Source: Parageobacillus thermantarcticus (GTDB lineage: Bacteria; Bacillota; Bacilli; Bacillales; Anoxybacillaceae). From it: DNA of 64,000 nucleotides. The notes beneath the pieces are model-generated. The model saw only the letters and a program-made list of their open reading frames with translations, was not told the DNA's origin and searched no databases. The position numbers were made by a program, and so were the translations under genes. The DNA lies in assembly GCF_900111865.1 (NCBI RefSeq), contig NZ_FOJS01000008.1:1-64000 (forward strand). The letters run 5' to 3'. How positions within the stretch are numbered: the stretch's first letter is position 1; every line of letters starts with the position of its first letter. This document shows positions 46,235-56,777 of this stretch, in pieces.

Positions 46235-47582
46235 GTAGCTGCTTCTCCTCCATTCCCCATACGTGACAATCAATTTGCCCGTCTTGCAAGCGTACTTGAA
46301 TCGTGTCTCCTAATTGAAGCTGGCGAACGCTTTTTACCAGTTCTTTTTTTTCATTATAAACTAAGCTATAACCGCGCTCCATAATTTTAAGCGGACTAAG
46401 CGCGTGTAAATGTGATACGAGAGATGTAAAGCGAAGCTGTTGATGATGAACAAGTGAACGCATTTCTTTTTCGAGCGATTTGATAAGAGATTCGTGTTTT
46501 TCTTTCATTCTTGACAGCTGCTCAGCTGGATGGTGCCGCAGCAACTTCAGGCGTAGCTGTTCGAGCCGTTCGCGTTTTTTATCAAAAAGCCGCTCTGTAT
46601 GACGTTGCAGCCGTTCTAATAAAGAATCCAACTGCTGTTCTTTTTGCTCGTATAGTTTTTTCGGATAACGAAACGCGTATGATTTTTGCAAACGCAAAAG
46701 CCGCTCTGATTCCGCCGCGATTTTTTCTTTCATCGCGCGCATCAGCCGCAATTTCCGTTGTGAAATTCGCTCCATCAACTCCGTCATATGCGGCACTGCC
46801 AGTTCCGCAGCACCGGTTGGCGTCGGGGCGCGCAAATCGGCGACAAAATCGGCGATCGTAAAATCCGTCTCGTGTCCAACCGCGGAAATAATCGGCACTT
46901 TGGAAGCAAAAATCGCCCGGGCGACCGCTTCTTCATTAAACGCCCACAGCTCTTCGATCGAGCCGCCCCCGCGTCCGACAATCAGCACATCAATATAGCC
47001 AAGCTCGTTCGCTTTTTCAATCGAACGAACGATCGATCCGGCAGCTTCCGCCCCTTGAACGAGCGTCGGAAACAAAATCACCGTCGCGATCGGGTAGCGG
47101 CGGCGAATTGTCGTCACAATATCGCGAATCGCCGCGCCAGTTGGCGAAGTAACGACGCCAATATAGCGAGGAAACGCAGGAATCGGCTTTTTATGTTCAG
47201 GAGAAAACAGCCCTTCCGCCTCGAGCCGCTTTTTTAGTTGCTCATACGCCAAATATAAATTTCCGATTCCTTCCGGCTGCATTTCTTTCACGTAAATTTG
47301 ATAGTTTCCGCTCGGTTCGTAAACAGAAATTTCGCCGCGAACAAGCACGTTCATGCCATCTTCCGGCCGAAACGACAAATGCTGGTTGTATCCGGCGAAC
47401 ATGACCGCCTGAATGCGGGCTTGCTCATCTTTTAACGTAAAGTACATATGGCCGCGCGAATGATATTTAAAGTTGGAAATTTCTCCCTTGATCCATAAGT
47501 CGCGCAAATGCGGGTCCACTTCAAATTTGCGTTTAATATATTTTGTCAGCGCTCCAACAGTCACATATTTTACTTCTGCCAC
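46227..47582 (-). CDS. xseA: Exodeoxyribonuclease VII large subunit
   Basis: This 451-residue XseA has an N-terminal OB fold ([33 protein letters not shown]) and a catalytic domain with [14 protein letters not shown] and [18 protein letters not shown] long coiled-coil segment follows (about residues 270-400). GTG 47582 has GAGGG 8 bases upstream and gives [12 protein letters not shown] 47588 is only 2 bases from the site, so less likely. It is coupled to xseB. Confidence 0.94.
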   Translation of the reverse strand: MAEVKYVTVGALTKYIKRKFEVDPHLRDLWIKGEISNFKYHSRGHMYFTLKDEQARIQAVMFAGYNQHLSFRPEDGMNVLVRGEISVYEPSGNYQIYVKEMQPEGIGNLYLAYEQLKKRLEAEGLFSPEHKKPIPAFPRYIGVVTSPTGAAIRDIVTTIRRRYPIATVILFPTLVQGAEAAGSIVRSIEKANELGYIDVLIVGRGGGSIEELWAFNEEAVARAIFASKVPIISAVGHETDFTIADFVADLRAPTPTGAAELAVPHMTELMERISQRKLRLMRAMKEKIAAESERLLRLQKSYAFRYPKKLYEQKEQQLDSLLERLQRHTERLFDKKRERLEQLRLKLLRHHPAEQLSRMKEKHESLIKSLEKEMRSLVHHQQLRFTSLVSHLHALSPLKIMERGYSLVYNEKKELVKSVRQLQLGDTIQVRLQDGQIDCHVWGMEEKQLHE

Positions 47583-47602
47583 AAGCATAACCCTCGCTTA
47601 TT

Positions 47603-48466
47603 TTAGTGAACTTTCCGAACCGCATGCTTTTTCGCCGCTTCGATCGTATTATGAAGCAGCATCGTGATCGTCATCGGTCCGACCCCTTTTGGAACGGGCG
47701 TAATGTAGCTTGCCACTTCCTTTACTTCCTCAAAATCGACGTCGCCGCACAGCTTGCCGTTTTCTAGACGGTTGACGCCGACATCAATGACGACGGCCCC
47801 TTGTTTCACATGTTTCGCACCAATCAGGCGCGCTTTCCCGACAGCAACGATTAAAATATCGGCTTGGCGCGTAATGGAAGGTAAATCGTTTGTTCGTGAA
47901 TGGCAGTATGTGACGGTCGCGTGCTCGCGCAAAAATAATTGTCCGACCGGCTTGCCGACGATATTGCTGCGGCCGACGACAACCACATGTTTTCCGGCGA
48001 TATCTACCCCGATGGACTTTACCATTACTAAAATGCCGTATGGCGTACACGGGAGAAACGCGTCTTGCCCAACCATCATTCTTCCTACGTTAATCGGATG
48101 AAACCCGTCGACATCTTTTTCAGGCGAGATCGTTTCAATCACTTTCAATTCGTTAATATGTTTTGGAAGCGGAAGCTGCACTAAAATGCCGTGCACGGAC
48201 GGATCTTCGTTCAGCTCTTTGATTTTTCCCAATAAAAATTCTTCCGTAATCGTTGCCGGAAATGTCAACAATGTAGAGCGAATCCCAACTTCTGCGCACG
48301 CTTTTTGTTTTCCTTTCACATAAGAATGGGAAGCAGGATCATCGCCGACAAGAATGACGGCAAGCCCCGGTTCGATTCCTTCCCGTTTCAACCGTTCCAC
48401 TTCTTTTGCTAATTGCGCGCGTTTTTCTTTTGCCAATTCTGCACCGCTAATGATTTGTGCTGTCAT
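47603..48466 (-). CDS. folD: Bifunctional methylene-THF dehydrogenase/cyclohydrolase
   Basis: This 287-residue FolD has the substrate signature [20 protein letters not shown] with the catalytic Lys (about 57), VQLPLPKH, the DGFHP motif and the NADP fold [16 protein letters not shown]. It interconverts one-carbon folates. ATG 48466 (MTAQIISG) is preferred over ATG 48475, which overlaps the AGAGGGG site. Confidence 0.94.
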   Translation of the reverse strand: MTAQIISGAELAKEKRAQLAKEVERLKREGIEPGLAVILVGDDPASHSYVKGKQKACAEVGIRSTLLTFPATITEEFLLGKIKELNEDPSVHGILVQLPLPKHINELKVIETISPEKDVDGFHPINVGRMMVGQDAFLPCTPYGILVMVKSIGVDIAGKHVVVVGRSNIVGKPVGQLFLREHATVTYCHSRTNDLPSITRQADILIVAVGKARLIGAKHVKQGAVVIDVGVNRLENGKLCGDVDFEEVKEVASYITPVPKGVGPMTITMLLHNTIEAAKKHAVRKVH

Positions 48467-48484
48467 CGTTCCCATTTCCCCTCT

Positions 48485-48883
48485 CTATTCTTGAATATGT
48501 AACGCATCTTTCACTTTCGAAAGCACGCCGTTGACAAAACGGCCTGATTTCGTATCGCCAAATTTCTTCGCTAATTCGACCGCCTCATCTAAACTCACTT
48601 TGACAGGAACATCGTCAAGGTATTTCATTTCATATGTCGCTATTCGCAAAATCGCGCGGTCCACATTGGCGACGCGCTCTAACGTCCATTTTTCCAAGTT
48701 GGCGCGCAGCAATTCATCAATCTCTTTTTGATGCTCCGTAACGCCAAAGACGAGCTGCCGCAAAAACGAATCGGCCTCTTCACCGCCCGCTACGTTTTGC
48801 AGCGCCTCCTCAGGTGGAATGCGGCCGACATCAATTTGAAATAGCGCCTGCAGCGCCTTTTCCCGCGCTTCATGCCTCTTCAT
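48485..48883 (-). CDS. nusB: Transcription antitermination protein NusB
   Basis: This 132-residue all-helical NusB reads [16 protein letters not shown] at the N-terminus and [22 protein letters not shown] near the C-terminus, both family signatures. With NusE it binds boxA RNA in rRNA antitermination. ATG 48883 is 7 bases from GGAGG; ATG 48886 is the alternative. It precedes folD by 18 bases. Confidence 0.93.
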   Translation of the reverse strand: MKRHEAREKALQALFQIDVGRIPPEEALQNVAGGEEADSFLRQLVFGVTEHQKEIDELLRANLEKWTLERVANVDRAILRIATYEMKYLDDVPVKVSLDEAVELAKKFGDTKSGRFVNGVLSKVKDALHIQE

Positions 48884-49082
48884 CATTTTCCCTCCTTCCT
48901 TAAACACGAACATTTATATGATGATCATACCATATTTTTCGGATAAACGATACTACCGTTGGCACAAATCATTACGGCTTATTCTCCGCCCGCTCCTATG
49001 CCAAAACAAAAGCTTTCCTTTGCCCCCTGCACCGCCTTTGCAAATAAAAAAGGCTCGTTCATTACAATAACAAACTTTCCGC

Positions 49083-49123
49083 AAAAATACAAAGGGGCAC
49101 TACGCTAAGCGAATGCGCCCCTT
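49083..49123 (-). terminator. Terminator after yqhY
   Basis: The minus strand has a stem AAGGGGC...GCCCCTT with further imperfect pairing inside, followed by TTGTATTTTTG. The 48914-49082 stretch beyond it shows no gene. Confidence 0.75.
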
Positions 49124-49137
49124 CACTTTTATTGTGT

Positions 49138-49536
49138 TTATTGTTCCACTTCTTGCTCCTGCTTGCCTGCGTCAAATTGAATGCCGACGATATGAACGTT
49201 CACTTCGCTCGTCTCTAGCCCCGTCATGTTAAAGAGAGCTTGGCGAACGTTTTCTTGAACTTTTTTCGCTACGTTTGGAATCGAAACGCCGAATTGAACG
49301 AGACAATAAATGTCGATCGCAACTCCTTCTTCTCTTAAATCGACTTTTACGCCTTTTCCGTGGTTTTTCTTGCCAAAGCGTTCAACAACACCGGAGGCGA
49401 AGTTCCCGCGCATTTGCGCAATTCCTTCCACTTCGCTTGCGGCGATGCCGGCGATGACTTCAATGACTTCTGGCGCGATTTCCACTTTTCCTAATCCGCC
49501 TTGTTCTTGTTCCATCTCAAAAATATGTTCTGACAT
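49138..49536 (-). CDS. yqhY: Asp23/Gls24-family envelope stress protein YqhY
   Basis: This 132-residue Asp23/Gls24 (DUF322) protein shows GKVEIAPEVIEVIAGIAASEVEG, split here by the usual conserved positions, and VSIPNVAKKVQENVRQALFNMTG. B. subtilis YqhY is linked genetically to acetyl-CoA carboxylase control. ATG 49536 follows GGGAGGTG. It is 15 bases from accC, so probably in the accBC operon. Confidence 0.9.
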   Translation of the reverse strand: MSEHIFEMEQEQGGLGKVEIAPEVIEVIAGIAASEVEGIAQMRGNFASGVVERFGKKNHGKGVKVDLREEGVAIDIYCLVQFGVSIPNVAKKVQENVRQALFNMTGLETSEVNVHIVGIQFDAGKQEQEVEQ

Positions 49537-49551
49537 CGTACACACCTCCCG

Positions 49552-50904
49552 TTATGACTTCATAATATCATATAACTCAAGAAATTTCGTATTAAACTCG
49601 CCTTTGATGAATTTTTCGTGCTCAAATAATTTTATGTGGAACGGAATCGTTGTATGAATGCCGTCAATGATAAACTCGCTTAACGCTCGTCTCATGCGGG
49701 CAATTGCTTCTTCGCGGGTAGGTGCGTGTACGATCAATTTCGCAATCATCGAATCATAATAAGGCGGAATCGTATACCCCGGATATGCCGCGGAGTCAAC
49801 CCGTACACCTAAACCACCGGGAGGCAAATACATGTTGATTTTTCCCGGCGATGGCATAAAGTTTTTCTCCGGATTTTCCGCATTGATCCGACATTCAATC
49901 GCCCATCCGTTAAACGTTACGTCGTCTTGGGTAAGCGAAAGCTTTTCTCCCGAAGCGATGCGAATTTGTTCTTTAATCAAATCGATCCCTGTAATTAACT
50001 CCGTAACAGGATGCTCTACTTGAATGCGCGTGTTCATTTCCATGAAATAAAACTTCTTCGCATGATAGTCAAAAATAAATTCGACCGTGCCAGCGCCGGT
50101 ATAATTGACGGCACGCGCCGCTTGCACCGCCGCTTGTCCCATTTTTTGGCGCGTTTCCTCATCGAGTGCCGGTGATGGCGCTTCTTCGACAAGCTTTTGC
50201 AGGCGACGCTGGATCGAGCAATCGCGTTCGCCGAGGTGAATGACGTTTCCATAGGAATCCGCCAGCACTTGAATTTCCACATGGCGGAAATCTTCAATAT
50301 ATTTTTCAATGTATACCCCTGGGTTGCCAAACGCGGTGGCCGCCTCTTGTTGCGTGATGTTAATTCCTTTCACAAGCTCTTGTTCGTTTCGTGCAACGCG
50401 AATCCCTTTTCCGCCTCCGCCCGCCGTCGCTTTAATGATGACTGGATAGCCGATTTCGTTCGCTAGCGCAACCGCTTCGTCCACTCTTTCGATAATTCCG
50501 TGCGAACCTGGGACGATTGGCACGCCAGCTTCCCGCATCGTCTCGCGGGCAACATCTTTAATTCCCATCTTCGTAATCGCTTCTGGGCTCGGACCGATAA
50601 ACGTGATGTTGCATTCGCGGCATAGTTCGGCAAACGCGGCATTTTCCGCTAAAAACCCGTACCCTGGATGGATGGCGTCACACCCCGTCAATGTGGCTAC
50701 ACTCATAATATTGGTAAAGTTTAAATAACTGTCTTTCGACGCTGTCGGTCCAATACAATACGCTTCGTCTGCAAGCTGTACATGGAGCGCGTCGCGATCC
50801 GCTTCTGAAAAAACAGCGACCGTTTCGATTCCAAGCTCTTTGCATGCGCGAATAATTCGAACGGCGATTTCCCCGCGGTTGGCAATTAACACTTTTTTAA
50901 TCAT
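49552..50904 (-). CDS. accC: Acetyl-CoA carboxylase biotin carboxylase subunit
   Basis: This 450-residue ATP-grasp enzyme carboxylates biotin on AccB, the first half of malonyl-CoA formation. Motifs are [31 protein letters not shown], the glycine-rich ATP loop [12 protein letters not shown] and the catalytic [17 protein letters not shown] 50904 follows GGGAGAG. It lies 15 bases after accB. Confidence 0.95.
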   Translation of the reverse strand: MIKKVLIANRGEIAVRIIRACKELGIETVAVFSEADRDALHVQLADEAYCIGPTASKDSYLNFTNIMSVATLTGCDAIHPGYGFLAENAAFAELCRECNITFIGPSPEAITKMGIKDVARETMREAGVPIVPGSHGIIERVDEAVALANEIGYPVIIKATAGGGGKGIRVARNEQELVKGINITQQEAATAFGNPGVYIEKYIEDFRHVEIQVLADSYGNVIHLGERDCSIQRRLQKLVEEAPSPALDEETRQKMGQAAVQAARAVNYTGAGTVEFIFDYHAKKFYFMEMNTRIQVEHPVTELITGIDLIKEQIRIASGEKLSLTQDDVTFNGWAIECRINAENPEKNFMPSPGKINMYLPPGGLGVRVDSAAYPGYTIPPYYDSMIAKLIVHAPTREEAIARMRRALSEFIIDGIHTTIPFHIKLFEHEKFIKGEFNTKFLELYDIMKS

Positions 50905-50919
50905 CGCTCGTTCTCTCCC

Positions 50920-51429
50920 TTATTCCGGTTTCACAAGAAATAGAGGTTGTCCATACTCAACAAGCTGTCCGTTTTCGACAAGCACTTCGACGATTTCTCC
51001 GTTCACTTCCGCTTCAATTTCGTTAAATAGCTTCATCGCTTCGATAATGCAAACGACCGTATCTGTTTTCACTTTATCGCCCACTTTAACATACGGAGGC
51101 GCGTCCGGCGATGGAGCTGCATAAAATGTACCGACCATCGGCGAAGTAATTTTATGTAAATTTTCTGTATTTTTTGCTTCTTGTTTCGGCAATTCTTGCG
51201 GCTTCGCTTCTGTCGGCGGAGCAACCGGCTGTGTTGACGCTTGCGGTTTTACTTCCTCTGTTGCCGGTTTTGCCGCTTGTTCGACCGCAGGCGTAACCGC
51301 CGCCTGAACTGGTGCCACAGCCGCCGGTTTTTTCATATGTACTTTTGTGCCATCATGCTCATAAACAAATTCTTCGATGCTTGACTGATCAATTAAACGA
51401 ATCAATTCGCGAATTTCCTGGATTTTCAT
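50920..51429 (-). CDS. accB: Biotin carboxyl carrier protein of acetyl-CoA carboxylase
   Basis: This 169-residue BCCP has a short N-terminal domain, a flexible Ala/Pro-rich linker (about residues 35-85) and a biotinyl domain. The biotinylated Lys is in [14 protein letters not shown] (usual EAMKM, here EAMKL), and [18 protein letters not shown] is typical. ATG 51429 has AAAGGTG 8 bases upstream. Confidence 0.94.
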   Translation of the reverse strand: MKIQEIRELIRLIDQSSIEEFVYEHDGTKVHMKKPAAVAPVQAAVTPAVEQAAKPATEEVKPQASTQPVAPPTEAKPQELPKQEAKNTENLHKITSPMVGTFYAAPSPDAPPYVKVGDKVKTDTVVCIIEAMKLFNEIEAEVNGEIVEVLVENGQLVEYGQPLFLVKPE

Positions 51430-51551
51430 ATTCCCCACACCTTTCTTTCCAGTTCAGATTGCATGTTATTTATTATTTTAAAAGGTAGTTATAAAATCTG
51501 CTCATAACGATTATACACATAATGATTATACAATAAAACGGTTTTTTTATC

Positions 51552-51582
51552 ATAAAAACAAGCTGCCCTTTATCGAGCAGCT
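51552..51582 (-). terminator. Terminator after spoIIIAH
   Basis: The minus strand has a stem AGCTGC/GCAGCT with a 10-base loop, followed by TGTTTTTATG, ahead of accB. It sits directly after the stop codon of spoIIIAH. Confidence 0.7.
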
Positions 51583-51590
51583 ATTTTTCA

Positions 51591-52163
51591 TTATCCAGCT
51601 GGCTGGAATTCGACGTTCACAACATCGACTTCCGGAATTTCACTTTTTACTATATGAATCACATCATTGGCGGATTTCGCAGAATGATTTTTTGCTTTAA
51701 TCGTCACGCGCACTTTGTCATCATCAGCGCGGACGAGCACATCATCATAGCCGCCTTTTGATTTGATTAATGTTTCTAACGTCGCTTCTTTTTCCGCCAA
51801 CGCTTCTAGCTTTTCAATTTTATCAAGCGCGTCGCTTTTTTGCTGCGCGGTGGCGTTTGTGGAAGCGACAATGTCGTTTAATTGGTCGCGCAACCGGCTT
51901 CGTTCATCTTCAATTTGCATGCGAAGAGCAGTAAATATGTCATCGCCAGATTCACTGGAAGTGACATCTCCGTCTTCCGTTTCCATTTCCTCCACAGCCA
52001 CATCCGCTTTTTCTTTATCATCTACTTGTTGTTCCGCAACATTTTCATTATTCGTAAAAGCGATATGGTCATTCGTATCCTTTGGCGCTGTTACATAATA
52101 AACGGATAAAACAACGACTAAACTTAGCATCGTTAACAGCCAAACAGTTTGTCTCTTTAACAT
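51591..52163 (-). CDS. spoIIIAH: Stage III sporulation protein AH
   Basis: This 190-residue protein has a single N-terminal membrane helix (QTVWLLTMLSLVVVLSVYYV) and an extracellular YscJ-like ring domain with a helical stalk. It binds forespore SpoIIQ across the intermembrane space, forming the feeding-tube channel. ATG 52163 has GGGGGAGG upstream; the 5' extension to 52229 lies in spoIIIAG. Confidence 0.93.
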   Translation of the reverse strand: MLKRQTVWLLTMLSLVVVLSVYYVTAPKDTNDHIAFTNNENVAEQQVDDKEKADVAVEEMETEDGDVTSSESGDDIFTALRMQIEDERSRLRDQLNDIVASTNATAQQKSDALDKIEKLEALAEKEATLETLIKSKGGYDDVLVRADDDKVRVTIKAKNHSAKSANDVIHIVKSEIPEVDVVNVEFQPAG

Positions 52164-52188
52164 ATAACGATCCTCCCCCACAAACGCG

Positions 52189-52821
52189 TTATTTTTTCGG
52201 CAATACCGCAACACGATAGCTTGGAACATTTAAAACACGCGTAACTGCCTCGACAATCCACTTTTTTATTTGTAAATTATCAGCACCTTTCGCCACTACC
52301 AACACTCCGCGAATTTCCGGTTTTTTCGTCGTTAACACAATCGGCGTTTCGCGATCACCATCGCGGATGACAACAACTTCTTCGTTAGTAGACTGGTTTT
52401 CAATTTTTCGCTTTCCGCCTTCGCGATCTGTTTCTTCCGTTGCTTGGTGTTGCATGACGCGGTTTTTCTCCAATATTTTCGTTTCCGTTGTATCAATGTT
52501 GACAACAACAGTCACATCTTCAACCCCTTTGATTGCCTCAAGCGCGGTTTTCAGCTGTTCTTCGTAACGTTGTTCATAAGCGGCGATGATTTTGGACTTC
52601 GCATCTTGTTTTTGCCCAAACACCGGTTCCGCTTGTTGCATATGCTCTGCCACTTTTCCATTATTTGTTGATGTGACTTCCTCATCTTTAGAAAAATGGC
52701 TTATTACCATTAACGCTATCCCTGCTAATAATAAAAGAAACACGTACGAAAGCGGCGGCCTTTTTTGTTCCTTCGTTTCTTTTTTCGCAGGCAAAAACAA
52801 TCGTTTAATGAAGTCGAGCAT
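52189..52821 (-). CDS. spoIIIAG: Stage III sporulation protein AG
   Basis: This 210-residue protein has one membrane helix (about residues 24-42, VFLLLLAGIALMVISHF) followed by a ring-forming domain (VEDVTVVVNIDTTETKIL, RGVLVVAKGADN). It forms a large ring in the SpoIIIA-SpoIIQ channel. It overlaps spoIIIAF by 17 bases. Confidence 0.93.
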   Translation of the reverse strand: MLDFIKRLFLPAKKETKEQKRPPLSYVFLLLLAGIALMVISHFSKDEEVTSTNNGKVAEHMQQAEPVFGQKQDAKSKIIAAYEQRYEEQLKTALEAIKGVEDVTVVVNIDTTETKILEKNRVMQHQATEETDREGGKRKIENQSTNEEVVVIRDGDRETPIVLTTKKPEIRGVLVVAKGADNLQIKKWIVEAVTRVLNVPSYRVAVLPKK

Positions 52822-53431
52822 CCCCCCATTCCCTCCCCTTTATTTGCACAGCGATTTTATTTTCGTTTATTTCCCATTTAGTTGCTAACAATGTGCGTAT
52901 TTCTTCTTCAAGCTGTTGAACATGGTTTGCTTCATTAATCGGCGTTGATACATCAATCATAACGGGCTGAATCTCTCCAAGCTTCTCTTGTTTTGCTAGC
53001 ATTACTTCAATCGTTTCAATATCTTCCGGGATTTGCAAATTTTCTTTTTCTTTTGTTTGCAGAGAGACATCCTCCACGCTTAATCCATATTTTTTCATCA
53101 ACTCCTCATCCACTTCGTTTTTCATCTGGACAGCCATTTGTTCTAAAATATATGCACGTTGTGAGGCTTGTATTTCTTTTTTCTTCATTTCAATTTCATT
53201 TTTCATCATCTCTTGTTGATTCCTCCTTTCCGATATGACAGAAGCAATCAGGCGATCCGGATCGATGGAAAATAGCTTTAAAATCGGAGACAACATTAGC
53301 AAAAGCAAAATAAGTCCAACAGCCATTTTCACATATTTTTGCATATTGCTAGATGGGAGCAGCAAATCAATCATCATAGCAAATAAAATGAAAATGAGAA
53401 TATTCGTCACCCATTCGATCACGATCTGCAT
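52805..53431 (-). CDS. spoIIIAF: Stage III sporulation protein AF
   Basis: This 208-residue protein has two N-terminal helices (WVTNILIFILFAMMIDLLL and MAVGLILLLLMLSPILKLF) and a C-terminal extracytoplasmic domain preceded by a charged coiled coil. It is part of the mother-cell channel. ATG 53431 follows AGAGGGGG. Confidence 0.92.
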   Translation of the reverse strand: MQIVIEWVTNILIFILFAMMIDLLLPSSNMQKYVKMAVGLILLLLMLSPILKLFSIDPDRLIASVISERRNQQEMMKNEIEMKKKEIQASQRAYILEQMAVQMKNEVDEELMKKYGLSVEDVSLQTKEKENLQIPEDIETIEVMLAKQEKLGEIQPVMIDVSTPINEANHVQQLEEEIRTLLATKWEINENKIAVQIKGREWGDARLH

Positions 53432-53443
53432 GATTTTCCCCCT

Positions 53444-54610
53444 CTAACGAACCATCATCGTGATGTTCCCAGCCGTAATGATAACGGCTAAACTAAGAAA
53501 AAACATAAGCGATACGATAGCAAGGGAAGCGAAAACATACGCAATGCTTTTGCTCATGATGCTAAGGCAAGAAATGACCGGCCCCCCTCCCAGCGGCTGC
53601 ATCACCGCTGCAGAAACCTTGTAAACAAGCGCGATGGCAAAAATCTTAAGCGCCGGAAACGCCGCGATGATCAATAAAATGGCAACACCGACGATGCCGA
53701 CCGTATTTTTCAATAGCATCGAGGCGGTCACAACGGTATCGGCGGCATCGGTAAACATTTTTCCAACGACCGGGATAAAGTTCCCCGTCACAAATTTTGC
53801 CGTCCGCAACGCAATGCCGTCGGCGATCGCTGACGTCGCTCCTTTTACGGACATGACGCCAAGGAAAACCGTCAAAATCACACCAAGGATCCCGACGCTA
53901 ACTTTTGTGAGCAAGTCGGCAAGCTGTGTTACTTTATAATGATCGGTTAACGTGCTGACAATATTTAAAAGCGCCGCTAAAAACAAGAGAGGCAACGTTA
54001 CATATTCGACAATCGTTCCGGTCGTATTCATCAGAAAAAGAATGATCGGATGGAAAAACGCCGCGGATATGACTCCCCCTGAAGAAGCTAATAGCGCCAA
54101 GAGCAGCGGAATCATCGCGATCATAAAATGACTCATCGTCTGAACAGCGTCCAATGCGTAATCGATCGCGATCCGAAAACTATTTAACGCAATGATCATC
54201 AGCACCATGTAAACAACCGCATAGGCAACTTTGCTAACGGCCTGCTGTGCAAACGCATTTTGCAATGATTGTAGCACCATGCTAAACACCGTTAATAAAA
54301 TTAATGTCCCTAATAGCTTTCCGTTTGCCTGCAATTCATAAAAAAGAAATTTCGCAAACGCAATCAGCCATTCTTTTAGCGATAATTGCTTTTCTCCGCT
54401 TAAAAATTCGGCGAGCGATCCTTTTTGGCTTTCCGGCAAAAAGCCTCCGTATTTTGTGGCAATCTCTTCCCAATATTGCCGAATTTCACTCACATCGAGC
54501 TGTTCCATTTGCTTTTGTACAAATTGCTCATTCGGCGAAGAAGCTTGTACGATAAATGGAGAAAAAAAGAAGAGAAGTAAGCCGACTACCGCCGCTGCTT
54601 TCCCTTTCAA
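53444..54610 (-). CDS. spoIIIAE: Stage III sporulation protein AE
   Basis: This 388-residue multispanning protein has a cleavable-looking signal peptide (AAAVVGLLLFFFSPFIVQA) and at least six more helices. SpoIIIAE resembles channel or export components and is thought to be the membrane core with AD, AC and AB. The start is TTG 54610 with GAGGTGAT upstream. Confidence 0.93.
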   Translation of the reverse strand: MKGKAAAVVGLLLFFFSPFIVQASSPNEQFVQKQMEQLDVSEIRQYWEEIATKYGGFLPESQKGSLAEFLSGEKQLSLKEWLIAFAKFLFYELQANGKLLGTLILLTVFSMVLQSLQNAFAQQAVSKVAYAVVYMVLMIIALNSFRIAIDYALDAVQTMSHFMIAMIPLLLALLASSGGVISAAFFHPIILFLMNTTGTIVEYVTLPLLFLAALLNIVSTLTDHYKVTQLADLLTKVSVGILGVILTVFLGVMSVKGATSAIADGIALRTAKFVTGNFIPVVGKMFTDAADTVVTASMLLKNTVGIVGVAILLIIAAFPALKIFAIALVYKVSAAVMQPLGGGPVISCLSIMSKSIAYVFASLAIVSLMFFLSLAVIITAGNITMMVR

Positions 54611-54630
54611 TCGATCACCTCCCGTTCTCG

Positions 54631-55014
54631 TTATGTCGAAGGGATGAACCCAATTACCGTTTCAATAATTGCTGTTAAAATGGGAATCGCCAGCGCCAAT
54701 ATAATAATTTTTCCGCCAAGTTCAATTTTCGAAGCAATGGCTCCTTGACCGGCATCTCGCGAAATTTGCGCGGCAAATTCAGCAATATATGCAATGCCAA
54801 TAATTTTTAAAATCGTTTCCAAATAAATCATATTGATTTTCGTATCGGTTGCTATTTTTTGTAACATACGCAAAATTTCGCTAATTTTATCGACAAGGAA
54901 AAGGAAAATCACACATCCGACAAATACCGTCAGCAAAAACGCCACACCCGATTTTTGTTCTTTTAATAACACCACTAAAAACGTTGCAATTAAGCCAAGA
55001 CCGACAATTTGCAA
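54631..55014 (-). CDS. spoIIIAD: Stage III sporulation protein AD
   Basis: This 127-residue membrane protein (IVGLGLIATFLVVLLKEQ) has four hydrophobic segments and resembles SpoIIIAC. The annotated TTG 55014 is 14 bases from the GGGGGGAG site. ATT at 55023, in the same frame, is only 5 bases from it and would give MEILQIVGLG, closer to homologues as I recall them. True start is therefore uncertain and may be the rare codon ATT. Confidence 0.9.
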   Translation of the reverse strand: MQIVGLGLIATFLVVLLKEQKSGVAFLLTVFVGCVIFLFLVDKISEILRMLQKIATDTKINMIYLETILKIIGIAYIAEFAAQISRDAGQGAIASKIELGGKIIILALAIPILTAIIETVIGFIPST

Positions 55015-55035
55015 AATTTCAATCGCCGCTCCCCC

Positions 55036-55242
55036 CTAACCTTGAAACAAAAACACATCTTTAATTTTTTGAAACAAATCGCTGACAATCGAGGCGACCA
55101 TAAACAAAATGTAAATAAAACCAAGAAGCGTCACCCATTGGGCGTATTCCTTTTTTCCCATTTGATCCAACACCGTATGCAAAAAGGCAATGACAATCCC
55201 GACGCCAGCGATTTTAAAAATAACGTCCACATCCATGCCCAT
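55036..55242 (-). CDS. spoIIIAC: Stage III sporulation protein AC
   Basis: This 68-residue protein has two helices (VIFKIAGVGIVIAFLHTVL and WVTLLGFIYILFMVASIV) joined by DQMGKKEYAQ, almost the same as its B. subtilis counterpart. It is part of the channel's membrane base. The 70-base gap to spoIIIAB holds its AGGAGG site and no gene. Confidence 0.94.
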   Translation of the reverse strand: MGMDVDVIFKIAGVGIVIAFLHTVLDQMGKKEYAQWVTLLGFIYILFMVASIVSDLFQKIKDVFLFQG

Positions 55243-55312
55243 TCGTTCTGCCTCCTGTCATATAATAGGCGAGAAACCCCTTGTTTCCTTGAAAGAAAAA
55301 GCGCGAAGTCGT

Positions 55313-55825
55313 TTAAATCAATAAAATCACCAGCAACAGTCCTACAAGAACCCCTAAACTTTTCGCCATTTTTTCATAACGCGCTTGCCGTTCGAGCGCA
55401 TCCGCCTCTTCCCGTTCCAAATGAACGAGCGCCAGCGCAATTTGCTTTTGCTGCGTATGACGGTCGTATTGCCCAAGCGTTTCTCCGAATTGTTTCATAA
55501 TTTCCAATTCCCCCTGCTTTAGTGCTGTCGTTTCCCATACATCTTGCAAACTTTCTTCCCACGCCTGCTGCACGCTCGCTTCGCCAACTTGCAATTTGGC
55601 GGCGAACTGTTCAAACAGCTTAGACAGCGGCAATGATATTTGTCTGCTAATATGCAAGGCCGCCTCCGACAAAGGGGTATGAGCGTACATAATTTCTGCT
55701 TCTAGCGCTTGCAAGGCCGCCTTTAACTGGCGCAGCTGCCTTGGCCGTTCGTGCAACATTCGCGCTGCCTCAAATCCGGTCCACGTTGTTGTCAACAAAA
55801 TAAGAATCGCACCGACAAGCTTCAT
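55313..55825 (-). CDS. spoIIIAB: Stage III sporulation protein AB
   Basis: This 170-residue protein resembles a shortened GspF-type secretion platform: helix at the N-terminus (LVGAILILLTTTWTGFEAAR), helical cytoplasmic part with PLSKLFEQFAAKLQ, and a C-terminal helix. It overlaps spoIIIAA by 4 bases (ATGA). Confidence 0.93.
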   Translation of the reverse strand: MKLVGAILILLTTTWTGFEAARMLHERPRQLRQLKAALQALEAEIMYAHTPLSEAALHISRQISLPLSKLFEQFAAKLQVGEASVQQAWEESLQDVWETTALKQGELEIMKQFGETLGQYDRHTQQKQIALALVHLEREEADALERQARYEKMAKSLGVLVGLLLVILLI

Positions 55826-56748
55826 CCGCTTTTCACCGCCCGTTCATACAGCACCGTGCCGCTCGCATCGATAATGCGCCTTATCGTCCCTGGTCCGCAT
55901 TCGTTTGTCAATTCCACCAACCTATCAAACACACCTTGCTCCATAATCGGACGCAACGTCGGGCGCTGCAATACATCTTTCCAATTTCGCCCATGAACCG
56001 TCGTCCATATGCATACACCAGCGTTCACCGCTTCTAAAATCGCCTCGCCGTCTTCAGAGCGGCCAATTTCATCCACGATCAGCACATCCGGGCTCATCGA
56101 GCGGATCATCATCATCATTCCTTCCGCCTTCGGGCACGCATCAAGCACATCAACGCGGTTCCCGAATTGAAATTGTGGAATTCCTTTCACGCATCCGGCA
56201 ATTTCCGAACGTTCATCGACAATGCCGACTTTTTGCGATGGAATGTGTTTCGCGTGAATCCCTGTGCTGATCATTCGCGCCGCATCGCGCAGCAGCGTCG
56301 TTTTTCCCGTCTGCGGCGAACCGATGATCATCGTATTATGCCAGCGTCCGTCATACACATACGGCACGAGCGGTTCGGCGATGCCGATTTTCTGTTTCGC
56401 GATGCGGATATTGAAAGAGGTCACATGGCGAATCGCCTTCACGCTTCCGCCCTCAGTTACCACTTTTCCTGCTAGTCCAACACGATGGCCTCCCTGTATG
56501 GTAATAAATCCGCGTTTCAATTCCTCTTCTATTGCATAAATCGAATATTGACTCAATTTATTCAGCAAATGCATACCATCTTCACGAGTCACTTCATACG
56601 GAAGAAATTGCGCCTTTCCTTTCATGATAATTTCTAACGGCCGAAGCACCCGTATGCGAATTTCTTCTATCTGTTCGCACCATGAAGGAGGCTGTTGCTG
56701 CAGTATGGCAGCGATCGTTTTCGGAAGCATATCCCATATCGCTTGCAT
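55822..56748 (-). CDS. spoIIIAA: Stage III sporulation protein AA (secretion-type ATPase)
   Basis: This 308-residue RecA-fold ATPase related to type II/IV secretion motors has Walker A GSPQTGKTTLLRDAAR (about residue 143) and Walker B DVLIVDEIGRSEDG. It should power assembly or transport by the SpoIIIA channel in the mother cell. ATG 56748 follows GGGAGGG. First gene of the eight-gene operon. Confidence 0.94.
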   Translation of the reverse strand: MQAIWDMLPKTIAAILQQQPPSWCEQIEEIRIRVLRPLEIIMKGKAQFLPYEVTREDGMHLLNKLSQYSIYAIEEELKRGFITIQGGHRVGLAGKVVTEGGSVKAIRHVTSFNIRIAKQKIGIAEPLVPYVYDGRWHNTMIIGSPQTGKTTLLRDAARMISTGIHAKHIPSQKVGIVDERSEIAGCVKGIPQFQFGNRVDVLDACPKAEGMMMMIRSMSPDVLIVDEIGRSEDGEAILEAVNAGVCIWTTVHGRNWKDVLQRPTLRPIMEQGVFDRLVELTNECGPGTIRRIIDASGTVLYERAVKSG

Positions 56749-56777
56749 TTCATTTCCCTCCCTGTTGGACTAGTTCA

